64,000 nt of DNA from Streptomyces sclerotialus. GTDB lineage: Bacteria > Actinomycetota > Actinomycetes > Streptomycetales > Streptomycetaceae. Position 1 is the first letter of the stretch; each line of letters begins with the position of its first letter. The stretch covers positions 186,001-250,000 of the forward strand of contig JODX01000002.1 of the NCBI GenBank assembly GCA_000719105.1, given 5' to 3'. The notes under the pieces are model-generated. The model saw only the letters and a list, made by a program, of their open reading frames with translations. It did not search any database and was not told where the DNA came from. Shown here piece by piece: positions 29,960 to 38,519 of the stretch. The translations under genes were made by a program, and so were the position numbers.

Positions 29960-31558
29960 TCAGATCACGCGGAACAGGTCGGCGGCGGCGTCGACGTCGG
30001 TGAGGTCCTCGATGCGGCGGAGGTTGTCGCACAGGGCCTCCAGGACCGACCCGGCCCCGCCGACGCGCGGGGCGCCGACGACCACGCCGAAGACCCGGAA
30101 GCCCAGCCGGCGCTTGGCGGTGTTCCAGCCGCGCATCCACTCCTCGGTGACGCCGCAGTCGTCGTCGGTGATCATCACGATGTCGCCGCGCATCCGGGAG
30201 GCGTCGCTGAACTCCTCCTCCAGCAGTTCACCGGCCGCGGTCAGCGGTGACTGGTAGCTGGTCCCGCCGCCGAGGAATGTCTCCGCGAAGTCGACGACCC
30301 GGTCGATACCGGTGTCCTGGTCCGCCGGGAAGCGGAAGACCCGGAGCCTGCCGGGGGCGGAGAACAGGATGCCGACGAAATCGCGCTTCGCCCGGCGGGC
30401 CTGGTCCAGCAGCGCCAGGGCGCACGCCTTGGACCACGCCTCCCGGGTGACTCCGCCGGGCCCCGCCTCGTACATGGAGTGCGAGGTGTCCACACACGCG
30501 ATGACGGCGCCCCGGCCGGTGGCCCGCTCCCCCTGGCTGTCGTAGAGCATCAGCTCCCCGGCGGCGTAGCGCACCGCGAACACGGCACGCAGCTCGGGCA
30601 CGCCGAGGGCCGCCAGCTCGGAGGGGATGACCCGGGAGAGGTCGTCGCCGAGCGTCACGCCGACCAGTTCCCCGGTGGCGTTCTCGACCTTGCGGGCGCG
30701 CTCCCCGGCGGCCATCTGCCGGAAGCGGCCGATCAGTTCGGCCCACTCGGCGAGCCGGCCGGTGCGCAGCCGCTCGGCGAGCCGGGCACGCCGCTCGAAC
30801 GGCATCCGCTCCAGCTCACCGGGAGCGACGCCCCAGGCCCGCAGCAGCGCGGCCTCCTGCCGTACGGTCCCGGCGGCCTTCGCCACCGCGTTCCGTGCGG
30901 CGGCACGGGCACCGGGGGGTGCTGCCGCGGGGGTCTGCGCGGGGGACTGCGCGGTGTCCTGTGCGGACTGCCGTGCAGGGGTTCCGGCGGCGGGGGACGG
31001 AACGGCGCCGTCCTCCTCGGCGGCGGCCTGCCGGAGCGCCTCGGCCACGGTGGTCGCCGCCCCCTCGGCGTCCTGCCGGGCCTGCGCGAAGCGCTCCAGC
31101 ATCCCGCGCAGAGCGGAGGCCCGGGCGAGTACGGCCATGGCGGCGGCGTAGGGGTCGCCGGCCGTCTCCCGGTGCAGCTCGGCGAAGTCCGGCGACTCCA
31201 CCAGCGCGGTGACGATGTGGTGGTTGACCAGCCGGGACGGGTCCATCTCCGCGCGCTCGCGAATCCGTGGGCCGGCCTTGTAGGCGGCCAGGAACACATC
31301 GGCCAGGAGATCGGTGATCAACGGTCCGCGAGTGGTGGGCTCGTGGCGCCCGGTCAGCTCCTCGGCCAGCTCGCGCAGCCCGGCCGACTGTTCGTAGGTG
31401 TCGCGCCAGGTGAGCCGGTCGAACCGGTCCGCGACCACGGCCGTGGTGTGCCGCTCGGGGGAGGGGGAGGGGGAGGAAGCGGGGGCGGGGACGGCCGGGC
31501 CCGGCCATGTCCCGGCCCGGCTCGCCGGCTCGTCCGACCCGTTCGGTGTCCTGTTCAT
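29960..31558 (-). CDS. VWA-domain protein (ViaA/CoxE-like partner of MoxR)
   Basis: 532 aa. The C-terminal von Willebrand A domain has a MIDAS motif CVDTSHSM (about 352-359), TSYQSPL and TDDDCG. The N-terminal 300 residues are helical with an Ala/Pro-rich linker. Pairs with the MoxR ATPase immediately upstream (28 bp gap), as RavA-ViaA does in chaperone-like or metal-insertion roles. ATG 31558 gives MNRTPNG. The target protein is unknown. Confidence 0.88.
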   Translation of the reverse strand: MNRTPNGSDEPASRAGTWPGPAVPAPASSPSPSPERHTTAVVADRFDRLTWRDTYEQSAGLRELAEELTGRHEPTTRGPLITDLLADVFLAAYKAGPRIRERAEMDPSRLVNHHIVTALVESPDFAELHRETAGDPYAAAMAVLARASALRGMLERFAQARQDAEGAATTVAEALRQAAAEEDGAVPSPAAGTPARQSAQDTAQSPAQTPAAAPPGARAAARNAVAKAAGTVRQEAALLRAWGVAPGELERMPFERRARLAERLRTGRLAEWAELIGRFRQMAAGERARKVENATGELVGVTLGDDLSRVIPSELAALGVPELRAVFAVRYAAGELMLYDSQGERATGRGAVIACVDTSHSMYEAGPGGVTREAWSKACALALLDQARRAKRDFVGILFSAPGRLRVFRFPADQDTGIDRVVDFAETFLGGGTSYQSPLTAAGELLEEEFSDASRMRGDIVMITDDDCGVTEEWMRGWNTAKRRLGFRVFGVVVGAPRVGGAGSVLEALCDNLRRIEDLTDVDAAADLFRVI

Positions 31559-31586
31559 GATCCTCGTCCGCCGGTGTCCGGGGCGC

Positions 31587-32786
31587 TCAGGGCTGGGCCT
31601 GCACCATGCTCGCGTCCATGCCGAGGGCCTCGGTGAGCACACGGGCGCGGACGGCGCGCCGGCGGGCGGCGACCCGGTCGATGGCGGCGGTGGAGCGGCC
31701 CGCGCCGGCCGCCTCCGCGCGCAGTTTCTCCAGCCGCTTCCCCGCCATGGCCAGCTTGTTGTGGGCCTTCTTGATGACCCACTCGCTCAGCGCCTCACGG
31801 GACTGCCCGGCCATCGCGTCGAGCTGGGCCTCCAGCTCCTCGATGGTGTCGGCGAGGTCGAGGGCCTCCTTGGCGTCGGGGTTGACCAGGTGGAGCACCT
31901 CGCGCTCGACGGCCGGGCGTTCGGCGGGGGAGTTCCACAGCACATGGGTGAGCACCGACAGGTCGGTCTCGGCGACCGCGGGGCGGCCGTCCAGGTACGC
32001 GGACGCCTGGAGCAGGCGCACCGCCTGCCGCCAGCGCCGGTCGGAGGCGACGAGTTCCCTGCGGCGCAGGGCGGCCCGCAGCGTGCACACCGCGTCCACG
32101 ATCGCGTCGGGTACGTCGACGGCCGGGACGGCTCCGGTCACGGCGTGCCGCAGCGCGGCCAGCCCGACCGTGGTCCGTGCCGGTGCCGCCGGGCGGTGGA
32201 CGGCGGAGCGGAGCAGCGCGGCGAAGTTCGTGGGGTCCTCCAGGTACCCGACCTCGATCCGCACCAGCAGCCGGTCGTAGATCGCGGCCGCGTCCTCCTC
32301 CCCGGGCAGTTCGTTGCTCGCCGTGATGGCCCCGATGAGCGGGCAGCGGATCGGTTCGCCGCCGTTCTCGGGGTGATAGATCCGCTCGTTGAGGTAGCCG
32401 AGCGTCTCGTTGAGCGCCGCCGTGGAGCACTTGAAGATCTCGTCGATGAACGCGACATGCGCGGTCGTGGCGCGGCCGTCGTAGACCTGGCGGTACTCGC
32501 CCCGGGCCAGCGCGGCGACGTCGATGGGCCCGAACATCCGCGTCGGCGCGGTGAACTTGGACAGCAGGATCTCCCAGTAGGCCGCGTCCTCGATCCTGCC
32601 CGTGAGCTCCCGGGCCATCTCGGACTTCGCCGTCCCGGGCGGGCCGAGCACCAGCGAGTGCTGCCCGGCCAGCAGCGTCACCACCAGCATCCGCACCACG
32701 TCGGCCCGCTCGTGGAAACGGTCCGACAGCTCGTCGCCGATCGCGCGAAGCCTCCTGGCGGTGTCCTGCGCGTCCGGTGTGTCCAT
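31587..32786 (-). CDS. MoxR-family AAA ATPase (RavA-like)
   Basis: 399 aa. Walker A LGPPGTAKSE (about 48-56), Walker B VAFIDEIF (about 110-117), sensor-type ITASNELP, and the lid SDRRWRQAVRLLQASAYLDGR. Length and C-terminal LARA-like helical part fit RavA. ATG 32786 is chosen over a TTG two codons upstream because GAGGAG lies seven bases before it. Operon with the VWA gene. Confidence 0.93.
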   Translation of the reverse strand: MDTPDAQDTARRLRAIGDELSDRFHERADVVRMLVVTLLAGQHSLVLGPPGTAKSEMARELTGRIEDAAYWEILLSKFTAPTRMFGPIDVAALARGEYRQVYDGRATTAHVAFIDEIFKCSTAALNETLGYLNERIYHPENGGEPIRCPLIGAITASNELPGEEDAAAIYDRLLVRIEVGYLEDPTNFAALLRSAVHRPAAPARTTVGLAALRHAVTGAVPAVDVPDAIVDAVCTLRAALRRRELVASDRRWRQAVRLLQASAYLDGRPAVAETDLSVLTHVLWNSPAERPAVEREVLHLVNPDAKEALDLADTIEELEAQLDAMAGQSREALSEWVIKKAHNKLAMAGKRLEKLRAEAAGAGRSTAAIDRVAARRRAVRARVLTEALGMDASMVQAQP

Positions 32787-32883
32787 GGTCAACTCCTCGG
32801 CTGCGGTGTCCTGCTGAGACTAGGCATACGGAAGGCCGGCGCGGGCGGGTGCCGGTGACTCCGCCGCCTGCCGGCGAGGCCTC

Positions 32884-33144
32884 TTACTGCGGGAACAGCG
32901 CCGGCAGACCGGAGCCCGCCGCACCACTGGCCGTGATGCCCTTCGCACCGCCCTTGAACAGCACGCTCGCGCCCGAGCCGTCCGAGACCAGCAGGTCCTT
33001 GTCGCCGTCGCCGTCGAAGTCGTCGGCGTACTCGGCCGGGCCGGCGGCGCTCGCGGCGCCCGCCGAGAGGGTGAGCAGCCCGCCGGTCAGCGCGACGGCC
33101 GTGGCCGCCGCGAGAGACAGGTGGAGATTCCTGCGCGTGAACAT
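32884..33144 (-). CDS. short secreted FG-GAP/VCBS repeat protein, possibly truncated
   Basis: 86 aa. Clear signal peptide (1-33, ending ASA), then one FG-GAP-like calcium motif DFDGDGDKDLLVSDGSGASVLFKGG and a short tail to stop. FG-GAP domains normally come in sets of five to seven, so a single one is unusual; this may be a remnant or a minimal protein. ATG 33144 has AGGAGACGC before it, so expression signals are intact. Confidence 0.7.
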   Translation of the reverse strand: MFTRRNLHLSLAAATAVALTGGLLTLSAGAASAAGPAEYADDFDGDGDKDLLVSDGSGASVLFKGGAKGITASGAAGSGLPALFPQ

Positions 33145-33395
33145 GCGTCTCCTGGGGGTGCGGGCAACGATGCGTGATCGCCGGTCGGCCCGCGCTGGAC
33201 CGGTGGTGCCCGTCCGGTGGGCGCGCGGCGCCGCCGGGCGAAGCCACAGAGGAGACCTGTGACGGGAGTTGAAGGTTGTAGGGGACCCGGTTTCCCCGTG
33301 GCCGGATTCCTCTTGCAAGATGACATGCACTCGATGTGCACACACGCTCGTGCGTGCGCCCGCTCAAGAAGTCCTGACCCCGGGGGGAATCCGCC

Positions 33396-33821
33396 TTGTC
33401 CGAACAGCCGCCTCAGCAGCCGCCGCCTCAGCAGCCTTCGCAGCCCGCGTACGGGTACCCCGGCCCCGGCTACCCGCCGCCTTCCGGCCCCGGCTACCCG
33501 CCGCCTCCCGGCCCCGGCTACGCCCCGCCCGGTTACGGCTACCCCCCGCCGCCCGGTACCTACACCGGCGATCCGCAGGCCCCCTACGGCTACGACCACT
33601 ACGGGCGCCCCTACTCCGACAAGTCGAAGATCATCGCCGGTGTCCTCCAGCTCGTGCTCGGGACGTTCGGCGTCGGGCGCTTCTACATCGGCAACGTCGG
33701 GCTGGGGCTCGCCCAGCTGTTCACCTGCGGCGGGCTCGGCATCTGGGCGCTGATCGACGGGGTCCTGCTGCTGGTGGGCAATGACACCACCGACTCCCAG
33801 GGGCGAGTTCTGCGTGGCTGA
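33396..33821 (+). CDS. TM2 domain protein with Pro/Gly/Tyr-rich head
   Basis: 141 aa, TTG 33396 behind GGGGGGAA. Residues 1-65 are PGPGYPPP-type repeats; then RPYSDKSKIIAGVLQLVLGTFGVGRFYIGNVGLGLAQLFTCGGLGIWALIDGVLLL, the two-helix TM2 domain with its GxGRFY and GGLGIW marks. Very similar to the second TM2 gene at 34.5 kb. Overlaps the start of the DUF2752 gene. Confidence 0.88.
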   Translation: MSEQPPQQPPPQQPSQPAYGYPGPGYPPPSGPGYPPPPGPGYAPPGYGYPPPPGTYTGDPQAPYGYDHYGRPYSDKSKIIAGVLQLVLGTFGVGRFYIGNVGLGLAQLFTCGGLGIWALIDGVLLLVGNDTTDSQGRVLRG

Positions 33822-34218
33822 CGCGGCGCGTCGTACGTCCCTGCTGCGGCACCCGGCGGCGGCATCCCTCGCGGTGCTCGTCGCCGGGGCCGCCGGCGCC
33901 GCCTACCTCTACCGCACGGACCCGCACGAGCCCGGCCACCTCCTGCCCCAGTGTCCGTTCCGGCTCATGACCGGTCTGCTCTGCCCGGCCTGCGGCGGCA
34001 CCCGGATGGTGTACGACCTGATGCACGGTCACTTCGCCCAGGCCTGGCTGGACAACAGGGCGCTGCTGCTGGTCGCGCCGTGGGCGCTCGTGCTGCTGGG
34101 GCGCTGGATCGTGGAGGGGTTGCGAGGCCGGCGCTGGCAGCCGCGGCTCGGTGGACGCGCCCAGGTGGTCGTCCTGTTCGTCGCGGTGGCGTGGACCGTG
34201 ACACGCAACGCCGTCTGA
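33814..34218 (+). CDS. DUF2752 membrane protein
   Basis: 134 aa, GTG 33814, overlapping the TM2 stop by eight bases. Signature FRLMTGLLCPACGGTRMVYDLMHGHFAQAW (about 47-76) with CPxCGGTR, and helices SLAVLVAGAAGAAYLY, ALLLVAPWALVLLGRW and VVVLFVAVAWTV. TM2 and DUF2752 pairs recur in bacteria; function unknown. Confidence 0.88.
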   Translation: MADAARRTSLLRHPAAASLAVLVAGAAGAAYLYRTDPHEPGHLLPQCPFRLMTGLLCPACGGTRMVYDLMHGHFAQAWLDNRALLLVAPWALVLLGRWIVEGLRGRRWQPRLGGRAQVVVLFVAVAWTVTRNAV

Positions 34219-34453
34219 GGATCTGGGCCATGCGTGGATCGATCACGTGTTTGATCACAGAACAGGAACGATAGGTCTCAGCCACTCCCCACCGCCTCGT
34301 CCGTCTCCATAAGCTCCCAGCGCACAGGGGGACGGCCACGCATGGTCGGTGTGCAGTTTCTTGTCGCTCTCGACGCGCCGGTTCCTCCTGGACTCCCGGG
34401 GCCGCGTGCCCCGTTCCGCTCATCTCTCCATGTGACTTCCAGGAGCAGCGCTC

Positions 34454-34717
34454 ATGACCGTTCCCACCCCTGGGGCCCCGTACGGCGTCGACCCGAAGGG
34501 CCGTCCGTACTCCGACAAGTCGAAGATCGTCGCCGGTCTTCTGCAGATCTTCCTCGGCAGCCTCGGTATCGGGCGCTTCTACGTCGGCTCCGTCGGCGTC
34601 GGTGTCGCCCAGCTCCTCACCTGCGGTGGTCTCGGTATCTGGGCGCTGATCGACGGCATCCTGTTCCTCACCAGCAGCGACCGCACCGACAAGCAGGGCC
34701 GCGTCCTGCGCGGCTGA
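34454..34717 (+). CDS. TM2 domain protein, short form
   Basis: 87 aa, ATG 34454 behind AGGAGCAGCGCTC. Almost all TM2: KGRPYSDKSKIVAGLLQIFLGSLGIGRFYVGSVGVGVAQLLTCGGLGIWALIDGILFL. It shares the tail QGRVLRG with the longer copy. Duplication of the same gene around DUF2752 is the simplest reading. Confidence 0.88.
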   Translation: MTVPTPGAPYGVDPKGRPYSDKSKIVAGLLQIFLGSLGIGRFYVGSVGVGVAQLLTCGGLGIWALIDGILFLTSSDRTDKQGRVLRG

Positions 34718-34767
34718 CGGCGGCGGCACCCGCGCGTGACACCTCCGGAGGGCAAGGCGGTCCGGTT

Positions 34768-35099
34768 TGGCCGGCCGTCTTCTGCCCGGCCTTGATGATC
34801 TGCTCCACGTCGAGGGGTGACCTCGGCGCCGATCGTGTCGGGCAGGGTGACGAATGCGCCGGGGGCGTGCACGCGGTGGGTGCCGTACGTGTCCCCGTCC
34901 GGCTCGGTCAGGACGTGCAGGCGCTGGTGCTTGCGGTCGACGACGACGTAGACCGGGATGCGGGCCTCGGCGTAGGCGGCGACCTTGGGTCTCAGGTCGT
35001 TCTTCCAGTTCGCGGAGGTGACCTGGTGATGGCAGTGAGGGAGGCCGCTCCGCGGCCTTGGTTGCACAAGGCCTGCTCGACGGATGCAGAGGACGACAT
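34768..35099 (-). pseudogene. decayed Uma2 family gene (internal deletion plus frameshift)
   Basis: A good ribosome binding site (CCAGGAG) and ATG 35099 encode MSSSASVEQAL, like the intact gene's MSAASVERPHG, but about 100 codons are missing. The frame then breaks and resumes with QVTSANWKNDLRPKVAAYAEARIPVYVVVDRKHQRLHVLTEP, homologous to the intact protein's C-terminal half. A one-base insertion (GGGG at 34814-34817, GGG in the intact copy) shifts the last codons, which in the other frame read LDVEQIIKAGQKTAG. So the product is lost. Confidence 0.8.
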
Positions 35100-35167
35100 C
35101 GTGTGACTCCTGGGTGCTGGTGTCGAGGGCGATCACCGTAGGAGTGCGAGGCGCTCTCGGCGCCTCT

Positions 35168-35186
35168 TGACTCTCACACCGTGTCA
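35168..35186 (+). promoter_or_regulatory. MerR-type promoter-operator
   Basis: TTGACT (35167-35172) is a -35-like hexamer, and the dyad TGACTC-N7-GTGTCA spans 35168-35186 directly before the MerR gene. MerR regulators bind such dyads in long-spacer promoters, so autoregulation is expected. Confidence 0.5.
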
Positions 35187-35207
35187 GGCGGTCGACTCGG
35201 AGACATC

Positions 35208-36020
35208 ATGTTCACCATCGGAGACTTCGCCCGGCACGGCCGCGTGTCGGTCCGGATGCTGCGTCACTACGACGCGACCGGACTGCTGCGCCCGGCCCAC
35301 GTCGACCCCGCCACCGGCTACCGCCACTACACGGCCGGCCAACTCGCCCGCCTCAACCGGATCATCGCGCTCAAGGGCCTCGGCTTCACCCTCCAGCAGG
35401 TCCGGGAGATTCTCGACGAGAAGGTCACCACCGAGGAACTGCGCGCCATGCTCCGGCTGCGGCAGGCCGAGCTGGAGGAGGCCATGGCGGCGTCGGCCGC
35501 GCGGCTGACGCAGGTCGAGGCGAGGCTCCGCTCGATCGAGAGCGAGGGGCGCATGCCCACGAACGATGTCGTACTGAAGCACGTGCCGTCCGTGCGGGTG
35601 GCCGAACTGACCGGCTTCACACCGGACTTCGACTCCATCGGCCCGGTCATCGGACCGCTGTACGAGGAGCTGGGGCAGCGCCTCGCCGCCGCCGGCATCA
35701 CCCCGGGTGCCACCGGGGTCTCGTACTACGAGGACGCCCCGGACGGCGGGATCGTCGTCCACGCGGGCATCGAGGTCGCGGCGGCCCCGCGCGACGAGGA
35801 CGGCCTGCGCGTCCTGGACCTGCCGCCCGTCGAGCAGGCGGCCACCATCGTGCACCGTGGCGCGCCGGACACGGTACTGACCTCGGTGCAGGCCCTGGCC
35901 CACTGGATCGAGGCCAACGGCTACCGCTCGATCGGCTACCCCAGGGAGGTCAGCCTGGAGTGCCCGCCGAACCGGGACGAGTGGGTGACCGAACTGCAGG
36001 AGCCGGTGGTCAAGGCCTGA
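35208..36020 (+). CDS. MerR family regulator with GyrI-like effector domain
   Basis: 270 aa. N-terminal MerR HTH (FTIGDFARHGRVSVRMLRHYDATGLLRPAHVDPATGYRHY, about 2-41), a dimerisation coiled coil (about 75-120) and a C-terminal domain of GyrI/SbmC type (VVLKHVPSVRVAELTGF to WVTELQEPV) that usually binds hydrophobic or cationic drugs. Resembles BltR/BmrR. No transporter lies next to it. ATG 35208 behind GGAG. Confidence 0.9.
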   Translation: MFTIGDFARHGRVSVRMLRHYDATGLLRPAHVDPATGYRHYTAGQLARLNRIIALKGLGFTLQQVREILDEKVTTEELRAMLRLRQAELEEAMAASAARLTQVEARLRSIESEGRMPTNDVVLKHVPSVRVAELTGFTPDFDSIGPVIGPLYEELGQRLAAAGITPGATGVSYYEDAPDGGIVVHAGIEVAAAPRDEDGLRVLDLPPVEQAATIVHRGAPDTVLTSVQALAHWIEANGYRSIGYPREVSLECPPNRDEWVTELQEPVVKA

Positions 36021-36041
36021 CGGCTGCGGTTACGGGAGATG

Positions 36042-36245
36042 TCAGGTGCGCGCGCCGGGGCCGGCTATGCCTCGGCGCGCGGCTGTGAGGAGGGAGGTGA
36101 GGGCGGGGGCTTCGAGGGTGAGGGTGACTGCGGGGGTGTCGGATTCCCGGAGGTGGAGGGTTCCGTCCGAGTCGGCGGCGAGTTCCAGGCAGTTGCTGGC
36201 CTCGCTGCTGAAGGAGGATTTCTGCCAGCGGAGTTCGTGCTGCAT
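36042..36245 (-). CDS. DUF397 small protein
   Basis: 67 aa. ELRWQKSSFSSEASNCLELA and LHLRESDTPAVTLTLE are the DUF397 marks. ATG 36245 preferred; a GTG at 36260 is also in frame. DUF397 proteins follow XRE/DUF5753 regulators in Streptomyces and are thought to work with them (WhiJ-type loci). It follows the XRE gene directly. Confidence 0.9.
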   Translation of the reverse strand: MQHELRWQKSSFSSEASNCLELAADSDGTLHLRESDTPAVTLTLEAPALTSLLTAARRGIAGPGART

Positions 36246-36256
36246 GAAGTGGCCCC

Positions 36257-37108
36257 TCACAGGGTCGAGACGAGTGTGTGGATGAACTTGCGGGAGACAG
36301 CCGGGTCCAGCGACAGGTCCTCCATACGACCCATGATCGTCCGGTACTTGACCAGCTGCGCCTCCGCGTGCAGGAACTCCGACCCGTGTTCCGTGTCCAG
36401 TTGCACGGTGTCCAGCTGGGGGACCGGTCCCTCGGCGATGACCACGGTCTGGCCCGCGCCGGGGAAGATGCCCGCCGCGAACGGGAGTACGAGGATGGTC
36501 ACGTGCTCACGCTCGCCCATCTCCGCGATGTGCGCCAGCTGCTCGCGCATGACCTCGGGCCCGCCGAACTGCATGCGCAGGGCGGCTTCGTGAATGATCG
36601 CGGTGAAGGGTGTCGGCGGGTCCGCGTACAGGATGCCCTGGCGCTTGATGCGGTGTGAGAGGCGGTGCTCGACCAGGGGCGGGGCGAGCGCCGGGACGTT
36701 CTGCCGGAAGACCAGGCGTGCGTAGTCCGCGGTCTGGAGCAGGCCCGGCAGGTGCGTGAACTGGACGGTGCGGAGAGCGGTCGCGTGTTCCTCCATCTCC
36801 GAGAGGTCCAGCAGGACGGGCGGGAGGAGCTCCCGGTAGTCGTCCCACCAGTTGCGGGAGCGGCCCTTGCTCATGGTCGCCAGTGCCTCGATGTGCGGCT
36901 CGTCGTCGTAGTCGTACCCGAGTGCGAACGTTCGAATGCGATCCGCGCTGACGCCGAACTTTCCAGACTCGATGTTGCTGATGCGTGCTGGGTCGATGCC
37001 CAGTTTCTGGCCGGCCGCGCGAGTGGAGAGACCTGCGCGCTCGCGTAGTTTCCGCAGCTCAGCACCTAGTCGTCGCTGTCGGGCGGTTGCTGTGGAGCGT
37101 GGTGGCAC
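36257..37108 (-). CDS. XRE family regulator with DUF5753 domain (WhiJ-like)
   Basis: 283 aa. HTH at residues 9-65 (RLGAELRKLRERAGLSTRAAGQKLGIDPARISNIESGK), then DUF5753 (ATALRTVQFTHLPGLLQTADYAR ... FIHTLV). GTG 37108 has GAGGAG five bases upstream and gives the common VPPRSTATARQRRLGAELR start; the ATG at 37135 lacks a ribosome binding site. Paired with DUF397 downstream and a divergent ATPase gene, the classic Streptomyces trio. Confidence 0.9.
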   Translation of the reverse strand: MPPRSTATARQRRLGAELRKLRERAGLSTRAAGQKLGIDPARISNIESGKFGVSADRIRTFALGYDYDDEPHIEALATMSKGRSRNWWDDYRELLPPVLLDLSEMEEHATALRTVQFTHLPGLLQTADYARLVFRQNVPALAPPLVEHRLSHRIKRQGILYADPPTPFTAIIHEAALRMQFGGPEVMREQLAHIAEMGEREHVTILVLPFAAGIFPGAGQTVVIAEGPVPQLDTVQLDTEHGSEFLHAEAQLVKYRTIMGRMEDLSLDPAVSRKFIHTLVSTL

Positions 37109-37295
37109 CGGATCTCCTCGCCAGGAAGTGTCCATGTTCGGTAGCAGTACTGTATCCGCCTGCTCTACGTTAAGTATTGCGTCAGCTACTCAAAGTGGCG
37201 TCCGGATTGCGGAAGTGCACCGCCCTGCCCGGCGGCAGAGCCACCGTTCCGGTTCACCCCACCCAACCTCCGTATCCCGGCGAGGAGTCACGGCC

Positions 37296-37690
37296 ATGAC
37301 CGAACCTTGGGCGTACGACCTGCGCATCCCCCACTCCCCCTTCGGCCCCGGCATCGTCCGTGCCCACGTACGCGCCGTGCTCTCCCCTACCGAGCCGATC
37401 CCGCCGTCCTCGACAACGTCCAGCTCGTCGCCTCCGAACTGGTCACCAACTCCCTCGCCGCCAGTCCGGCGGGACCGGTCGGCGTGCGGCTCGTGCAAGG
37501 AGACGGGCGGCTCCTGCTCGGCGTGTGGGACGGCAGTCCGCGTCCGCCCCGGCAGGGGACGGCCGGGCTCGACGCGGAGAGCGGTCGCGGACTGTGGCTG
37601 CTGGACGCCTGCGCCGACGGCTGGGGGCACCACGGCCTCGGGGAAGGCAAGGAGGTGTGGGCGGAGTGGGGGAGCCGGACCGTACGGTGA
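37296..37690 (+). pseudogene. frameshifted RsbW-type ATP-binding protein gene
   Basis: ATG 37296 behind GAGGAG encodes MTEPWAYDLRIPHSPFGPGIVRAHVRAVLS, the usual N-terminus, but the frame then runs into unrelated sequence. The GHKL core (VLDNVQLVASELVTNSLAASPAGP, VWDGSPRPP, GRGLWLLDACADGWG) continues in the adjacent frame. The break is at the C run 37384-37387; one extra C would restore a full 131 aa protein. Either a real mutation, a slippage-prone site, or an assembly error. Confidence 0.75.
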
Positions 37691-37695
37691 ACGCG

Positions 37696-37728
37696 GCGGG
37701 CCCCGTTCCGCGGAGGAACGGGGCCCGC
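37696..37728. terminator. bidirectional hairpin after sdhB
   Basis: Perfect 14 bp arms GCGGGCCCCGTTCC (37696-37709) and 37715-37728, loop GCGGA, between the ATPase gene and the converging sdh operon. Confidence 0.8.
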
Positions 37729-37748
37729 ACACGTACTCGCCGGGAGGC

Positions 37749-38519
37749 TCAGAAGCGGCGCGTGATCAGCGCCCGCTTCACCTCCTGGATCGCCTTCGTG
37801 ACCTCGATACCGCGCGGGCAGGCGTCCGTGCAGTTGAACGTGGTGCGGCAGCGCCACACGCCGTCCTTGTCGTTGAGGATCTCCAGGCGCTGCTCGCCCG
37901 CCTCGTCACGGCTGTCGAAGATGAAGCGGTGCGCGTTCACGATCGCGGCCGGGCCGAAGTACTGGCCGTCGTTCCAGAACACCGGGCAGGAGCTGGTGCA
38001 CGCGGCGCAGAGGATGCACTTCGTGGTGTCGTCGAAGCGCTCGCGGTCCTCGGCGGACTGGAGGCGCTCGCGCGTCGGCTCGTTGGTGTCCTTCGTGATC
38101 AGGAAGGGCATCACGTCCCGGTACGCCTGGAAGAACGGCTCCATGTCCACGACCAGGTCCTTCAGGACCGTGAGGCCCTTGATGGGCTCGACCGTGATCG
38201 GCTTATCGGGGTTGATGTCCTTGATCAGCGTCTTGCAGGCCAGACGGTTCTTGCCGTTGATCCGCATGGCGTCCGAGCCGCAGATGCCGTGGGCGCAGGA
38301 ACGGCGGAACGTCAGCGTGCCGTCGTGGTCCCACTTGATCTTGTGCAGACCGTCGAGGACACGTTCCTTCGGGTCGATCTCCAGCTGGAAGTCTTCCCAG
38401 GTCGCCTCCGCCGAGACCTCGGGGTTGAAGCGGCGGATGCGGAAGGTGACCGTGATGTAGGGGGACGCCGCCGAGTCGGACGCGCTCGCGTCGGCCTTGT
38501 CCAGAACAGGTGTTGCCAT
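37749..38519 (-). CDS. sdhB: succinate dehydrogenase iron-sulfur subunit
   Basis: 256 aa. Carries electrons from SdhA to quinone. Cysteine clusters: RRSCAHGICGSDAM with a later C in RLAC for [2Fe-2S] (about 94-120), CILCAACTSSCPVFW for [4Fe-4S] and CRTTFNCTDACPRGIEV for [3Fe-4S]. ATG 38519 overlaps the sdhA stop by one base. Last gene of the sdhCDAB operon. Confidence 0.96.
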   Translation of the reverse strand: MATPVLDKADASASDSAASPYITVTFRIRRFNPEVSAEATWEDFQLEIDPKERVLDGLHKIKWDHDGTLTFRRSCAHGICGSDAMRINGKNRLACKTLIKDINPDKPITVEPIKGLTVLKDLVVDMEPFFQAYRDVMPFLITKDTNEPTRERLQSAEDRERFDDTTKCILCAACTSSCPVFWNDGQYFGPAAIVNAHRFIFDSRDEAGEQRLEILNDKDGVWRCRTTFNCTDACPRGIEVTKAIQEVKRALITRRF

